Positions 1 through 9,277 of a stretch of DNA of 64,000 bases are shown here, piece by piece; positions within the stretch are counted from its first letter, which is position 1, and each line of letters opens with the position of its first letter. Source of the DNA: Ignavibacteriaceae bacterium (lineage in GTDB: Bacteria; Bacteroidota; Ignavibacteria; Ignavibacteriales; Ignavibacteriaceae); contig JABWCL010000013.1 in assembly GCA_013360295.1 (NCBI GenBank), positions 58,904 to 122,903 of the forward strand, in the 5' to 3' direction. The notes beneath the pieces were generated by a model. The model saw nothing but the letters and a program-made list of their open reading frames with translations. It ran no database searches and had not been told where the DNA came from. The position numbers and the translations under genes were made by a program.

Positions 1-3000
1 GACCTGTCTCGTGTTTACAACATTTGCTCAAACACAGAGGGGAATATCATTTAATTTGCCAAATGTCGCGCCCGAAATTTTTACTGATGCGCAAATCATT
101 GTTAACGAGAAATTTTTTGTAAGTGGTTTTTCCCATATCTACTTTACCTCGGATAATGGAACGACCTGGAAAATGTGCCTGCCCGTACCGCGCAGGCAGT
201 TAAATGATTTTCACGTTGTTGAAACCGCCGGAGGCGATTATAATATATTCGCGGCTACCGATTCCGGGGTTTACAGGACAAGCAACTTCGGGCAAAACTG
301 GTTGTTCGTTGGCGCAGGGAATCTGTATGTGGAACAATTCCGCCCGGGAAATGATTACATTTACGCTGTTGGTTCAGCCTGGAATGGCGCAATAATGGAA
401 GCTAAACAAATACTTTGGATTAATCCGAGCGGAAGCGGCATTGCTTCAGGTTTTATACCAACCGGTTATCGATTAAAAGAGCTCCAGGTAACCGATGGCA
501 TCATCTACTTGTTCGTGCAAAACTCAAATGATGTGAAATTGCTGAGGTCAACTGATTATGGCTCTATATGGAAAACCGTTTCCGGAATAACAAACCCTCT
601 CAGTTTTCCCTTCGTGGACGCGATCGCTCACGATAAAAATGTTTTTATGATTCTGAATAGTGCGGGAACATACCGATATTCGGTTCTCTTCTCATCCGAT
701 ACGGGAAATACTTTCCAGTTATATCCGGCGCTCAGCAGCGATACGGTATATTATGGAGCTACGTGGAATAAATCAAGAGCGGAGGGCGTCTTTTACGGGT
801 TTGACGGAAAGATTCAGTTTTTAGACTATGATACTCTCACCGGCAGTTTTATTTTGGAATCTATTACTCTTCCGACCTCCATCGGGCAAGGTGACAGATA
901 TAGAAGCAAACTGGTTGGTGGAGACGCGAATCAGTTTTATCCTAATTTATACACCGCTTATAATTACGGGGGTGGGAGTGTAGGGTTTGGCGACCTGAAC
1001 ACCCTTAATTACCAGGATTTTCAAAACGTGAAGGTTCTTAACAATGGTGAGCCTTTACTTCTGGGTAAGATGGGTAAGTTTTATAAATTCAACAGATCGT
1101 CAGAAACATCATTTTCAGCATATGAATTATTTCCTCCAGTTGATTTGATCGATGCCTCCTCCCTGGATGACTCTACACTTTTCATAATCGGTAAAGGCAG
1201 GTATTTATTCAGGTCCTATGACGGCGGTGCGGCCTTCGAAGCAAAGCGGCTTACTCTCCCCGCGGAATTCGGAGCCGTTCACTTTATTGATCAGTATGAA
1301 GGTTTGCTGGCGGATGTAACGGGTACAGTATATAAGACAACCAGCGGCGGAGATAAATGGGATCCGGTTCCCTCGGTTAGTGGATCCGGTTTTCATTTTG
1401 TTTCATCGGATACCGGTTATGTGTTAGGTAAAGCATTAATGCGTACTACTGACAGAGGAAACAGTTGGGCATCGGTTGCGACAGTCAGCAACCCCGCGTA
1501 CGAAATTTTTGGTTCGATCGGCTTCGATGAAACAGGGCAGTATGGCTATCTGGGTTCCGATGCGGGAACGTGGAAAACCACAAACTACGGAACTTCGTGG
1601 ACGCTCCTTTCCACAGCGCCGATAGGGAAAGCCATATTTGTGAAAGACCAGAACAATGCCGAAATATTCGGCGGCGGATTTGGTGAAGGTTTTAACCATT
1701 ATGTAACTACAAACGGAGGGCAGGTATGGGCATCAAAAAAGATATACAATCATTCGGTTAATCGAATGGCAGGGAAGAACCCGGATAATATCTGGGGTTT
1801 GGTCGGAGACTATGGTTTGTTAAGCAGTGATAATGATTATAACATTGTTGGGCTTGGTACATCGGTAGGTTACACTTCCGATACGGTCACGGCAGAAATT
1901 TACGCGGATTTAGACAGGTACGGTAAACAGCATTCGTTACAGTTTGTTCTTTCTGTAGATACAACCAAGGTCCGGTTTCTGGGGTTGGATGACAACGTAG
2001 ACTATCTTACCCGTTTCTGGGAAAAGACTCACAATTTTTCACAGCCCGGCAAACTGTCCGTGGCTGCATTCGGTTGGGAATCGCTCTCAGGTGCGGGTAA
2101 ACTTCTCGGCCTGAAATTTCAACTTAAGCCAGGAACTTATTCCTCCGTTCCTCTCAAATTTGATTCGTTCATTTTCAATACCGGAAGCATAAGAACGGTA
2201 ACCTCTGACGGAAAGATACTCAGGGACTCTATCCTCTATGGGGACGTTGACATTAACAGGCTTGTGCAGGCTTATGATGCATCTTACATAGTCCGCTATC
2301 TTGCCGGGAATATAGGTTTGCCCGGCAGAAAGTCGTTTCAGCAGGCAGACGTTACGTCCGACAACACTATATCAGCGCTTGATGCCTCAACAATCGCGAG
2401 ATATGTTGTCGGGCTGATCCCCGGTTTGCCGATCCTTCCTCTTATGGATAACTCGGGAGAAGTAAAATTTGCTGGTACAATTCCGGCTGCTGACGGCAGG
2501 TTCACAATACCGCTTGAAATTAAAGACGCTAAAAATGTATTCGGAATAGAAGGAAAAATCAATTACGATGCTTCGGTTCTTTCTTTGGTCAACGCTTCCT
2601 GGGGGAGCGCTTTTTCCTCGATGATAAAGGAGAGCAAAACAGGGAGCGGTGAGTTTGTTTTCGCGGGTGCTTCAATTCAGGGAATAAACACCGAGGAGAC
2701 GGATATACTATATCTTACATTCGAGTTTAAAAATGCGAACTTCGACCGGAAAACCGAGATCGTGTTAAGCAGCTTCCGGTTAAACGAAAATGATATCCTT
2801 TCCAATTCCGATAAAGCCGTAATTTCACCGGCGACAGGAACTGAATCTGAATACTCATTGCCTGAAGAATATGCGTTGCACCTGAATTATCCTAATCCGT
2901 TCAACCCGTCAACAACAATCAGTTATGATTTGCCGGAACAGGAGTTCGTAAACCTTACAGTCTATGATATGCTCGGCGCGGAGGTGGCAGTACTGGTTAA

Positions 3001-3139
3001 TGAGATACGTCCCGCCGGAAAGTATGAAGTCAGATTTGATGCTGTAAGAGAAGGAAAACAGCTGCAGGCAGGCGTGTATTTCTACAGGATACAAGCCGGC
3101 GATTTCAGTGTGAGCCGGAAAATGGTTCTGCTTAAGTAG
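1..3139 (+). CDS. Secreted BNR/YCF48-like protein with cohesin and dockerin modules and T9SS tail (5' partial)
   Basis: The reading frame is open to the window edge. The first codons read as the end of a signal peptide (TCLVFTTFAQ, then TQRG), so the true start lies upstream and the GTG at 11 is probably internal. Numbering from that GTG, residues 10-610 form YCF48/BNR-like beta-propeller repeats of the kind YRTSNFGQNW and YKTTSGGDKW. A cohesin-like beta-sandwich spans about 618-738. A dockerin with two calcium-loop repeats (GDVDINRLVQAYDASYI and ADVTSDNTISALDASTI) spans about 742-805. A second cohesin-like domain covers about 820-925. The last 85 residues are a T9SS type A sorting domain starting at NYPNPFNPSTT. 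It is probably exported and held on the cell surface. The substrate or partner is unknown. Convergent with the next YCF48 gene. Confidence 0.85.
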   Translation, partial: TCLVFTTFAQTQRGISFNLPNVAPEIFTDAQIIVNEKFFVSGFSHIYFTSDNGTTWKMCLPVPRRQLNDFHVVETAGGDYNIFAATDSGVYRTSNFGQNWLFVGAGNLYVEQFRPGNDYIYAVGSAWNGAIMEAKQILWINPSGSGIASGFIPTGYRLKELQVTDGIIYLFVQNSNDVKLLRSTDYGSIWKTVSGITNPLSFPFVDAIAHDKNVFMILNSAGTYRYSVLFSSDTGNTFQLYPALSSDTVYYGATWNKSRAEGVFYGFDGKIQFLDYDTLTGSFILESITLPTSIGQGDRYRSKLVGGDANQFYPNLYTAYNYGGGSVGFGDLNTLNYQDFQNVKVLNNGEPLLLGKMGKFYKFNRSSETSFSAYELFPPVDLIDASSLDDSTLFIIGKGRYLFRSYDGGAAFEAKRLTLPAEFGAVHFIDQYEGLLADVTGTVYKTTSGGDKWDPVPSVSGSGFHFVSSDTGYVLGKALMRTTDRGNSWASVATVSNPAYEIFGSIGFDETGQYGYLGSDAGTWKTTNYGTSWTLLSTAPIGKAIFVKDQNNAEIFGGGFGEGFNHYVTTNGGQVWASKKIYNHSVNRMAGKNPDNIWGLVGDYGLLSSDNDYNIVGLGTSVGYTSDTVTAEIYADLDRYGKQHSLQFVLSVDTTKVRFLGLDDNVDYLTRFWEKTHNFSQPGKLSVAAFGWESLSGAGKLLGLKFQLKPGTYSSVPLKFDSFIFNTGSIRTVTSDGKILRDSILYGDVDINRLVQAYDASYIVRYLAGNIGLPGRKSFQQADVTSDNTISALDASTIARYVVGLIPGLPILPLMDNSGEVKFAGTIPAADGRFTIPLEIKDAKNVFGIEGKINYDASVLSLVNASWGSAFSSMIKESKTGSGEFVFAGASIQGINTEETDILYLTFEFKNANFDRKTEIVLSSFRLNENDILSNSDKAVISPATGTESEYSLPEEYALHLNYPNPFNPSTTISYDLPEQEFVNLTVYDMLGAEVAVLVNEIRPAGKYEVRFDAVREGKQLQAGVYFYRIQAGDFSVSRKMVLLK

Positions 3140-3156
3140 TTTTGGTCGAAAATAAA

Positions 3157-3190
3157 ACGGACTTCTTCGGGTGCCGGAGAAGTCCGTTCA
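3157..3190 (+). terminator. Intrinsic terminator of the first gene; group IIC intron target
   Basis: ACGGACTTCT (3157-3166) pairs perfectly with AGAAGTCCGT (3178-3187). The stem can extend through a wobble and C-G pairs in the loop. It lies 18 bases behind the stop codon. The T-rich 3' side is interrupted by the group II intron that begins at 3196, eight bases past the stem. Confidence 0.75.
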
Positions 3191-3195
3191 TTAAT

Positions 3196-5114
3196 GTGCG
3201 CCCGGCACATTCATTAACTCGGAGGTGAAAGTCCTCTGCGAGCATGGTAGTGGGAATCGCAAGTCAAAGGCAAGGGTGTCCACCGCGAGGTGGAATCTGA
3301 AGGAAGCCGGAGACAAACTCCCGGTCTGACGAACAGGAACTGCATAAGAGGCAGATGTATGTGGGCGAGTTTGCATTACAAAACGAAGCCCAACACTACC
3401 CGAAACATACACAGGTAAATGCAGCAGATATATGGGAAGAAGGTTAATGAATTTACCCGGGGAGATCTGAAACCAAGCCACACGCCATGGAACACGGTTC
3501 GGCACACGGGCAACCTTATCAGTGATGATAAGCTGAGGTTTCAGAAGTCAGCAGAAGCCATAGTAAACTGCGGGGAGCAGTAGAAGGGCTGAACGATAAA
3601 CGGTTGCAAAATGGCCAGTTTGCCGGAGAGTGAGGATGGCAGAAAAAGAAAAAAAAATGAACTGTCGTACAGAGGATAAGTTGGAAACTGAAAGTATAGG
3701 TACGAAGAAGCCGAACAAACCGACTCAACCCCAAAGAAACAACCAACCACCCAAACCAAGAAGCACGAAAGGAAAGAAATGCTGGAAGAGATACTCAGCA
3801 AAGAGAACATGACCAGAGCGTACAAGCGCGTAATTGAAAATAAAGGCGCAGGCGGCATAGATGGGATGAAAGTTGAAGAACTAACATCACATATGCAGAA
3901 GAACTGGGAATCAATCAAAGCAGAGTTGATAGCAGGCAGATATATCCCGAGTGCAATCAGAGAAGTTGAGATACCCAAACCGAATGGAGGGGTAAGGAAG
4001 TTGGGCATCCCGACAGTAACCGACCGGCTAATACAGCAAGCCATATCCCAAGAACTAACGAAGCTATATGACACAACATTCTCGGAGAGCAGTTACGGAT
4101 TCCGACCGGGAAAATCCGCACACGATGCGGTAAAACGGGCAGAGGAACTGATCAATGAGGGGAAAGAGTATGTGGTAGAATTAGACCTTGAAAACTTTTT
4201 CGATAAAGTAAACCACGACCGACTGATGTATCAACTGAGTCAGCGGATAAGCGACAAGCGACTGCTGAAGTTGATTCGTAAATATCTGACCAGAGGGATA
4301 ATGAAGGATGGAGTGATAACCAGAAGAGATGAAGGCACACCGCAGGGAAGTCCTCTCAGTCCAATACTATCAAACATAGTCCTGGATGAACTTGACAAAG
4401 AGTTAGAGAAGCGCGGGCATAGTTTTGTGAGATACGCTGATGACTGCAATATTTATGTAAAGAGCAGGAAAGCGGCGGAGCGGGTATTAGCGGGGATAAC
4501 GGAGTATATAGAAGGGAAAATGAAATTGAAAGTAAATCGGGAGAAAAGCAAAGTAAGCAATGCGAAAGAAAGCAGCATACTTGGCTTCTCATTTTACTGA
4601 CTGAAGGAGAGATACCGGATAAGACTGGGAAAGAAAACAATGGGGAGGATAAAAGAGAAGCTCAGAAATCTAACGAAGAGAAGAACGGGAATCAGCATAT
4701 CCAGAAGAGTGGAAAGTCTGAGGAAGCTAATAATCGGATGGGTGCAATACTTTGCCATCGCGGATTGTAAGAGACGTCTTGAAGAGTTAGATGGAATGAC
4801 AAGAGTCCGGTTGCGAATGTGTATATGGAAGAGTTGGAAGAAACCGGGGAACCGGAAGAAACAACTTATAAAACTGGGAATGGAGGAATGGAAAGCCCAT
4901 CGAAACGCCAACACACGCAAAAGCTACTGCCGAACAGCACACTCAGGGATACTGACGCACACTCTGACGAATGACTACTTCAAGAAAATGGGTTACACAT
5001 CATTTATTGAAACCTATGAGAGGTGGCAAGTTAATCGAACCGCCGTATACGGATCCGTACGTACGGTGGTGTGAGAGGACGGCGGCAGAATTAATCTCCC
5101 GCCTCCTACTCGAT
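3196..5114 (+). mobile_element. Group IIC intron (ribozyme plus degenerate RT ORF)
   Basis: The 5' end GTGCGCCCGGCA is the group II consensus GUGYG followed by domain I. TTCATTAAC (3210-3218) pairs with GTTAATGAA (3443-3451) as a basal stem of domain I. The segments GGAATCTGAAGGAAGC, TTACCCGGGGAG and AGTCAGCAGAAG(C/T)CATAGTA match, from memory, the Oceanobacillus group IIC ribozyme. Domain V lies at about 5037-5078, with AACCGCCGTATAC paired to GTACGTACGGTGGT. Domain VI runs from about 5079 and ends CCTACTCGAT with a bulged A near 5108. The reverse transcriptase has no endonuclease domain. Insertion just behind a terminator hairpin is the known target preference of class IIC. The 3' boundary is accurate to one or two bases. 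Confidence 0.9.
3779..5074 (+). pseudogene. ltrA: Group II intron reverse transcriptase/maturase, interrupted by in-frame TGA
   Basis: An AAAGGAAAGAA ribosome-binding site precedes ATG 3779. The first part (273 codons) carries the RT core: RAYKRVIENKGAGGIDGM, YGFRPGKSAHDA, EGTPQGSPLSPILSN and the catalytic YADD at 4433-4444. A TGA at 4598-4600 follows LGFSFY. The same frame then continues to 5074 with the maturase X domain (GISISRRVESLRKLIIGWVQYF and RLRMCIWKSWKKPG). No HNH endonuclease domain follows, as expected for class C. Relatives usually have Arg or another residue at the stop position, so one base change (CGA or TGG to TGA) would explain it. Other genes here use TGA as stop, so recoding is unlikely and the protein is probably inactive. 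The C-terminal end overlaps domain V, as is usual in annotations of such ORFs. Confidence 0.88.
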
Positions 5115-5152
5115 TTGTTTCTGCTGCCTCTGCGACGCAAACCTTTTTTATG

Positions 5153-7567
5153 TCAGTGCAGCACAATAAGCTTGCCAGTTAAAACTTCCCCGCCGCTTTT
5201 CAGTGTGTAGTAATAAACTCCGCTTGCAAATGTGCCGGTATTGAACTCTGCTTCGTGAGTGCCGGGAGCGAGAGGCTGGTCAATAAGCCTTGCCATTTCT
5301 TTCCCGAGGGAGTTATACACAATCAATTCGGTTTTAACATTCCCTTTCGCGTCACCGCCTGAAACCGGAACGGTGAACCTGATCGTTGATACGCTGTTAG
5401 CCGGATTGGGGAAACTCGGGTAAAGGGCAACTTTTGATGTTGTTTCGACCTCAACTCTCTCACCAAGGAAATAGAATTTGAATTCACCGTTCAGGTCAAT
5501 CTGCCTGAGGCGGTATTCATAGCTGCCGGGGGGGAGATTTTCATCAGTGAATGAGAAAGACGCCGGAGCGGCCGCTGTGCCCGAGCCGGGGACGAACCCG
5601 ATCTTTTTCCACTGCACATCATTTGTAGCACTGCCGGCTGCATAACCGGATCTTTCAATGTCGAAGCCGAAGTTGTTGGTTTCGGTGGATGTTGACCAGG
5701 CAAGTTTTACAGAGGTGCCGCTGACCGCAGCATTAAAAGAGGCAAGTTCAACGGGAATTACATTTGGCGTTACTCGCAGAATGGACCCGGTCAATCCTGC
5801 TATCCATCCGGAATCAGGAGAGGTATATAAAATTGAATTTACGGTATTCGCGTTGGGAGTATACTGTCTTACCCAGGTGGCGCCGCCATCAGTTGTTTTC
5901 ATTATTCTCCCGAGGCCGCCCACCGCGTATCCGATGTTTTCGTTAAAAAACTGTCCCGATATCAGACGCAGGGAGTTGCCGCTATCCTGTGTAACCCAGG
6001 AATTTCCGCCATCGCTTGTATATGCAATTCTGGTGCGCGTAAGAGTGCCTCCGAAAAGCCAGCCTTTGAGAGGATTAGCAAAATGAATGTATCTGAACTC
6101 GTCGGTGAACCCTGTGGTAACAGGCGACCAGCTCGCGCCCCCGTCAGTGGTTTTTCTCAGGTTACCGCTTGCCCCCGTTACATATCCGTTATTGGAGTCA
6201 AAGAAGAAGGCGGAGAAAAGGTTTGCGGTGATACCGCTTGCCTGCGGCGACCACGATAATCCCGCGTCAGTCGTTTTTAGAATGTTTCCTGTGTTCCCAA
6301 CGATCCAGCCTGTCGTTGAATTAGCAAAAAAGATTCCGTTCAGTGTCACAGTTACACCGCTTGTTACAGGGCTCCAGGTTTCACCCGCATTGGTTGTTCT
6401 TACGATTGTCCCGCTTGCGCCCGCTGCTACGGCGTCAGTGCCGTTCAGAAAGTGAAGTGCACGCAGTTCGCTCGTCACCCCGCTTGTTTTATTGACCCAG
6501 GTATTTCCTCCGTCGCCGGATTTCGAAATAAGGCCTCCGGCGCCCACTATCACTAAATCTCCGGCATCAGTTCTCTTTATTGCGTTTAATGTGGTAGTGA
6601 ATCCTTGTGTTAAAGAAGTCCAGCTTAAGCCTCTGTCGATCGAACGGTAAAGCATCGCGGAGTTTCCGCCCACGAAAACTAATACGGATGAGGCAAAACA
6701 GACGGTATTAGGGGCGATGGTAGCGCTAAGCGCGCGGGCAGTCCAGGTGGTCCCGCCGTCAGAAGTGGTAAGTATTATACCGTTTCCGGTAAGATTAAAT
6801 CCAACCGCTACGCCGTAGTTGCTGTCATAAAACTGTATATCGTTAAGACCAAGTGTAGTACCTGATGCTTGTAATACCCAGGATGCGCCGCCGTCGGTAG
6901 TTTTATAAATTCGTCCGCTCGAGCCTGCCAGCCAGCCCGTATTCTTGTCAATGAACCTTACGGCAGATACTGTTCCGGTGATACCGGTGTTTTGATTCAG
7001 CCACGAGCCTCCACCGTCGGTGGTTTTCATAACAACCGGCGTGGAGCCAAGCTGATACCCCACTACCCAACCTGTGTTTGCATCCACAAAATCACAATCA
7101 GAAAGTATATCGGTTGTGTTAATTCCCGTGCTTGACCAGGTCTCGCCGCCATCGGTACTTTTCAGGATTTTGCCGTTATTCCCCACGCACCAGCCGGTAT
7201 CTGCGTTGAGGAATTCTATGGTTTGATGAAAGGAGGTGCCCGGATTAGGTTTAGATACCCAGGTAGCCCCGCCGTCGGTAGTTTTGATAATCCTCGCGCT
7301 GTCTCCGCAAGCCCAGCCAAGGTTGGAGTTCAGGAAATGAATTCCGTATATATAAGCGAATACGCCGGTATTAAGCCTCGTCCAGCTGTTTCCGCCGTTT
7401 GTGGTTTTGAGAATTGTACCTCCGACCCCGGTCATAAACCCGTAAGATTCATTAAGGAAGAAAGAGCCGCCGAGTGCATTCCCCTGAGGTTTAGGGTTCA
7501 GCCATTCCCAGTTATCCTGTGCCTGCAGGACTGATAAAAAGGTAAAGAGAATTATTATTAATTTCAT
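5153..7567 (-). CDS. Secreted YCF48-like repeat protein with T9SS sorting domain
   Basis: I place the start at the ATG at 7567 (MKLIIILFTF...), because AAGGAT sits just upstream and the protein then begins with a clean signal peptide ending VLQAQ. A longer TTG start at 7594 adds nine unlikely residues. The mature protein opens with WEWLNPKPQGN, the lead-in of this YCF48 subfamily. It continues with about twelve repeats of the form ILKTTNGGNSW or IYKTTDGGASW up to residue 610. A fibronectin-III-like sheet (IPVELASFNAAVSG) covers about 620-720. The T9SS tail begins at YPSFPNPANS and ends SGGEVLTGKLIVLH. The motif is more divergent than NYPNPFNPS in its neighbours. Likely a surface or secreted beta-propeller; ligand unknown. 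Confidence 0.88.
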   Translation of the reverse strand: MKLIIILFTFLSVLQAQDNWEWLNPKPQGNALGGSFFLNESYGFMTGVGGTILKTTNGGNSWTRLNTGVFAYIYGIHFLNSNLGWACGDSARIIKTTDGGATWVSKPNPGTSFHQTIEFLNADTGWCVGNNGKILKSTDGGETWSSTGINTTDILSDCDFVDANTGWVVGYQLGSTPVVMKTTDGGGSWLNQNTGITGTVSAVRFIDKNTGWLAGSSGRIYKTTDGGASWVLQASGTTLGLNDIQFYDSNYGVAVGFNLTGNGIILTTSDGGTTWTARALSATIAPNTVCFASSVLVFVGGNSAMLYRSIDRGLSWTSLTQGFTTTLNAIKRTDAGDLVIVGAGGLISKSGDGGNTWVNKTSGVTSELRALHFLNGTDAVAAGASGTIVRTTNAGETWSPVTSGVTVTLNGIFFANSTTGWIVGNTGNILKTTDAGLSWSPQASGITANLFSAFFFDSNNGYVTGASGNLRKTTDGGASWSPVTTGFTDEFRYIHFANPLKGWLFGGTLTRTRIAYTSDGGNSWVTQDSGNSLRLISGQFFNENIGYAVGGLGRIMKTTDGGATWVRQYTPNANTVNSILYTSPDSGWIAGLTGSILRVTPNVIPVELASFNAAVSGTSVKLAWSTSTETNNFGFDIERSGYAAGSATNDVQWKKIGFVPGSGTAAAPASFSFTDENLPPGSYEYRLRQIDLNGEFKFYFLGERVEVETTSKVALYPSFPNPANSVSTIRFTVPVSGGDAKGNVKTELIVYNSLGKEMARLIDQPLAPGTHEAEFNTGTFASGVYYYTLKSGGEVLTGKLIVLH

Positions 7568-7724
7568 ATTGATCCTTGGGGTTAATTTGAACAAACTAAG
7601 CAGACGGAGGATTGAAATTAAAAATACACATTTTTATTATAAGCATATCATCCGAAAATCGGTACCAGATAAAAAATATGTTTTAGGTATCTTTACCATA
7701 TAACTATTTTACATTGATAAAATT

Positions 7725-8204
7725 ATGACTGAAACCTATTCAATTGTCCAGATCATCCAGGCGATGCTCGCGCCGGGACTTATGATCTCTGCCTGCGGCC
7801 TGCTTATACTCGGTATGAACAACAAGTACTCGATCATTGTAAACCGTATCCGGCAGATGAATGAAGAGAAGCGAAGGTTTATGGTTAAGGCCGGAGATAT
7901 CGCGCTCTCTTATGATGATGAGGTCAGGCTCAAGAGTATCGCTCACCAGCTCTCCGAGCTTTCGGTAAGGCTTTTTTATGTTAGGAACGCAGTGATATCA
8001 TACTCCGTGGCGGTGGCATTGTTTGTGCTGGCATCAATGTTCATCGGTGTGGGTTTTGTTTTACAAAACCGTACTCTTGAAATGATCGTGATATTCGCTT
8101 TCTCAGTTGGGATGTTGCTGGTGCTCTCCGGCGTTATCTTTGCCGCGCTTGAGAGTAAAAAGGGATTTGATATCGTGAAATATGAGATAAAGGTTCATGA
8201 GTAA
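7725..8204 (+). CDS. DUF2721 family membrane protein
   Basis: A 159-residue protein that fits the DUF2721 family. It starts TETYSIVQIIQAMLAPGLMISACGLL with the first membrane span at about residues 10-30. The cytoplasmic segment NKYSIIVNRIRQMNEEKRRF is the conserved family signature. Two further spans lie at about 88-110 and 118-140. Function is unknown. Its last eight bases (ATGAGTAA) contain the start codon of aat, so the two are probably translationally coupled. The box TATCTTTA at 7688-7695 resembles the Bacteroidetes -7 element with one mismatch. Confidence 0.82.
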   Translation: MTETYSIVQIIQAMLAPGLMISACGLLILGMNNKYSIIVNRIRQMNEEKRRFMVKAGDIALSYDDEVRLKSIAHQLSELSVRLFYVRNAVISYSVAVALFVLASMFIGVGFVLQNRTLEMIVIFAFSVGMLLVLSGVIFAALESKKGFDIVKYEIKVHE

Positions 8205-8814
8205 CCGGGATATCTGGGAACAGATACTGCAGGATCCTGTATGGATGCTGGAACTCTATGCTGCCGGCGCGTTTCCTATGGCTCCTGAGAAGGATAGTGA
8301 TATTGTGCAGTGGTTCTCTCCGGAGGAGCGTGCGGTGATTCCGGTAAACGGATATAATATTCCCCGTTCGGTAAAAAAGCTGCTTAAAGAAAATACTTTT
8401 GAGATCAGGTTTGATACGGATTCGGAGGAGGTAATAAGGCAATGCGCGGCACGTGAAAAGACGTGGATATCTGAAAAGCTTATTGCTGCTTATAAAAGGA
8501 TAATGAATCTTGGTTTCCTTCACTCCGTTGAGGCTTACAGGGAAGGTGAACTGGCAGGCGGGCTGTACGGGATTTCAATAGGGAAAGCCTTCTTTGGCGA
8601 ATCAATGTTCTCACAAATTCCGGGCGCGTCCAAAGCAGCGCTGGCATCATTGCTTATGCATTTAAGGAATAGGCGTTATATTATTCTTGACGTGCAGTAT
8701 ATGACGGAACATCTGGCAATGTTCGGGGCGAAAGTCATAAGTATGGATGAATATTCCACTCTGCTGAAAGCTGCTATTTCGGAAGAGACGGAGATGCATT
8801 TATTTCAAGAGTAA
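8197..8814 (+). CDS. aat: Leucyl/phenylalanyl-tRNA--protein transferase
   Basis: Aat transfers Leu or Phe from aminoacyl-tRNA to proteins with N-terminal Arg or Lys, marking them for ClpAPS degradation in the N-end rule pathway. The 205-residue length is normal for the family. Recognisable blocks are LYAAGAFPM, VQWFSPEERAVIP near residue 45, and the core EAYREGELAGGLYGISIGKAFFGESMFS (written here only to locate it, residues about 111-138), which holds the acceptor-binding loop. It overlaps the DUF2721 gene by eight bases. The next gene is on the other strand. Confidence 0.93.
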   Translation: MSNRDIWEQILQDPVWMLELYAAGAFPMAPEKDSDIVQWFSPEERAVIPVNGYNIPRSVKKLLKENTFEIRFDTDSEEVIRQCAAREKTWISEKLIAAYKRIMNLGFLHSVEAYREGELAGGLYGISIGKAFFGESMFSQIPGASKAALASLLMHLRNRRYIILDVQYMTEHLAMFGAKVISMDEYSTLLKAAISEETEMHLFQE

Positions 8815-8841
8815 AAACAGAGGTAATACCGGGAGCCCAAG

Positions 8842-9099
8842 TCAGGCTGCTATTTTAATTCCTTCAAGTTTTATCATCTCTATTAACGGAGATTCATCAT
8901 CGGTTATGAAGCGTTTTGCTCCTATGGTGATAGGTTCTATTCTGTAATTTAAATCAGTTGCGATCATCCATATCTTTCCGGCATACTTATCGGGGTTCTC
9001 AACGAGCCCATAAATAAATTTGATATTACTAAATGTACTAAGCAGAAAAGCCGGAAGAATTCGGAGAAAAATATTACCGCTTAGTAATTTTTTCAACAT
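8842..9099 (-). CDS. Small protein of unknown function, possibly a gene remnant
   Basis: An 85-residue frame starting MLKKLLSGNIFLRILPAF. The C-terminal part (KIWMIATDLNYRIEP, then AKRFITDDESPLIEMIKLEGIKI) faintly resembles the end of a PIN-type nuclease domain, but the catalytic N-terminal half is absent. There is no convincing ribosome-binding site and no toxin-antitoxin partner. It could be a decayed fragment or a spurious frame. It lies in the A/T-rich gap before the TetR promoter. Confidence 0.3.
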   Translation of the reverse strand: MLKKLLSGNIFLRILPAFLLSTFSNIKFIYGLVENPDKYAGKIWMIATDLNYRIEPITIGAKRFITDDESPLIEMIKLEGIKIAA

Positions 9100-9243
9100 C
9101 TCGATCAGAATTATATCTATGGCGCTTTTAAAAAACCTTTTTAATAGGCAAAGTTACAAAATTGGGCATGGTTTTTTGCCCTAAAGTTCTTCTATTTTTT
9201 TAACAATTCCGCTTGCGTTAAATTGTAACCTGTATTATTTTGG

Positions 9244-9261
9244 TTAGTAAATATTCACTAA
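9244..9261. promoter_or_regulatory. Palindromic operator, probable TetR binding site
   Basis: TTAGTAAATATTCACTAA is an 18-bp inverted repeat with 16 of 18 positions symmetric. It sits 16 bases before the TTG start of the TetR gene and just behind a TATTATTTTG box (9233-9242) resembling a Bacteroidetes -7 element. Binding there would block transcription of the regulator and the efflux genes that follow. Confidence 0.6.
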
Positions 9262-9277
9262 CTTTTTTAGAACATAC

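Noticed and set aside
3541..4074. Long minus-strand frame of 177 codons opposite the intron reverse transcriptase
   Set aside because: It is the antisense of a clear RT core, with low-complexity Ser/Phe-rich translation and no family resemblance.
4598..4600. TGA recoding (selenocysteine or Trp) in the reverse transcriptase
   Set aside because: Other genes in the window use TGA as stop, no SECIS-like element is evident, and intron RTs often decay by nonsense mutation.
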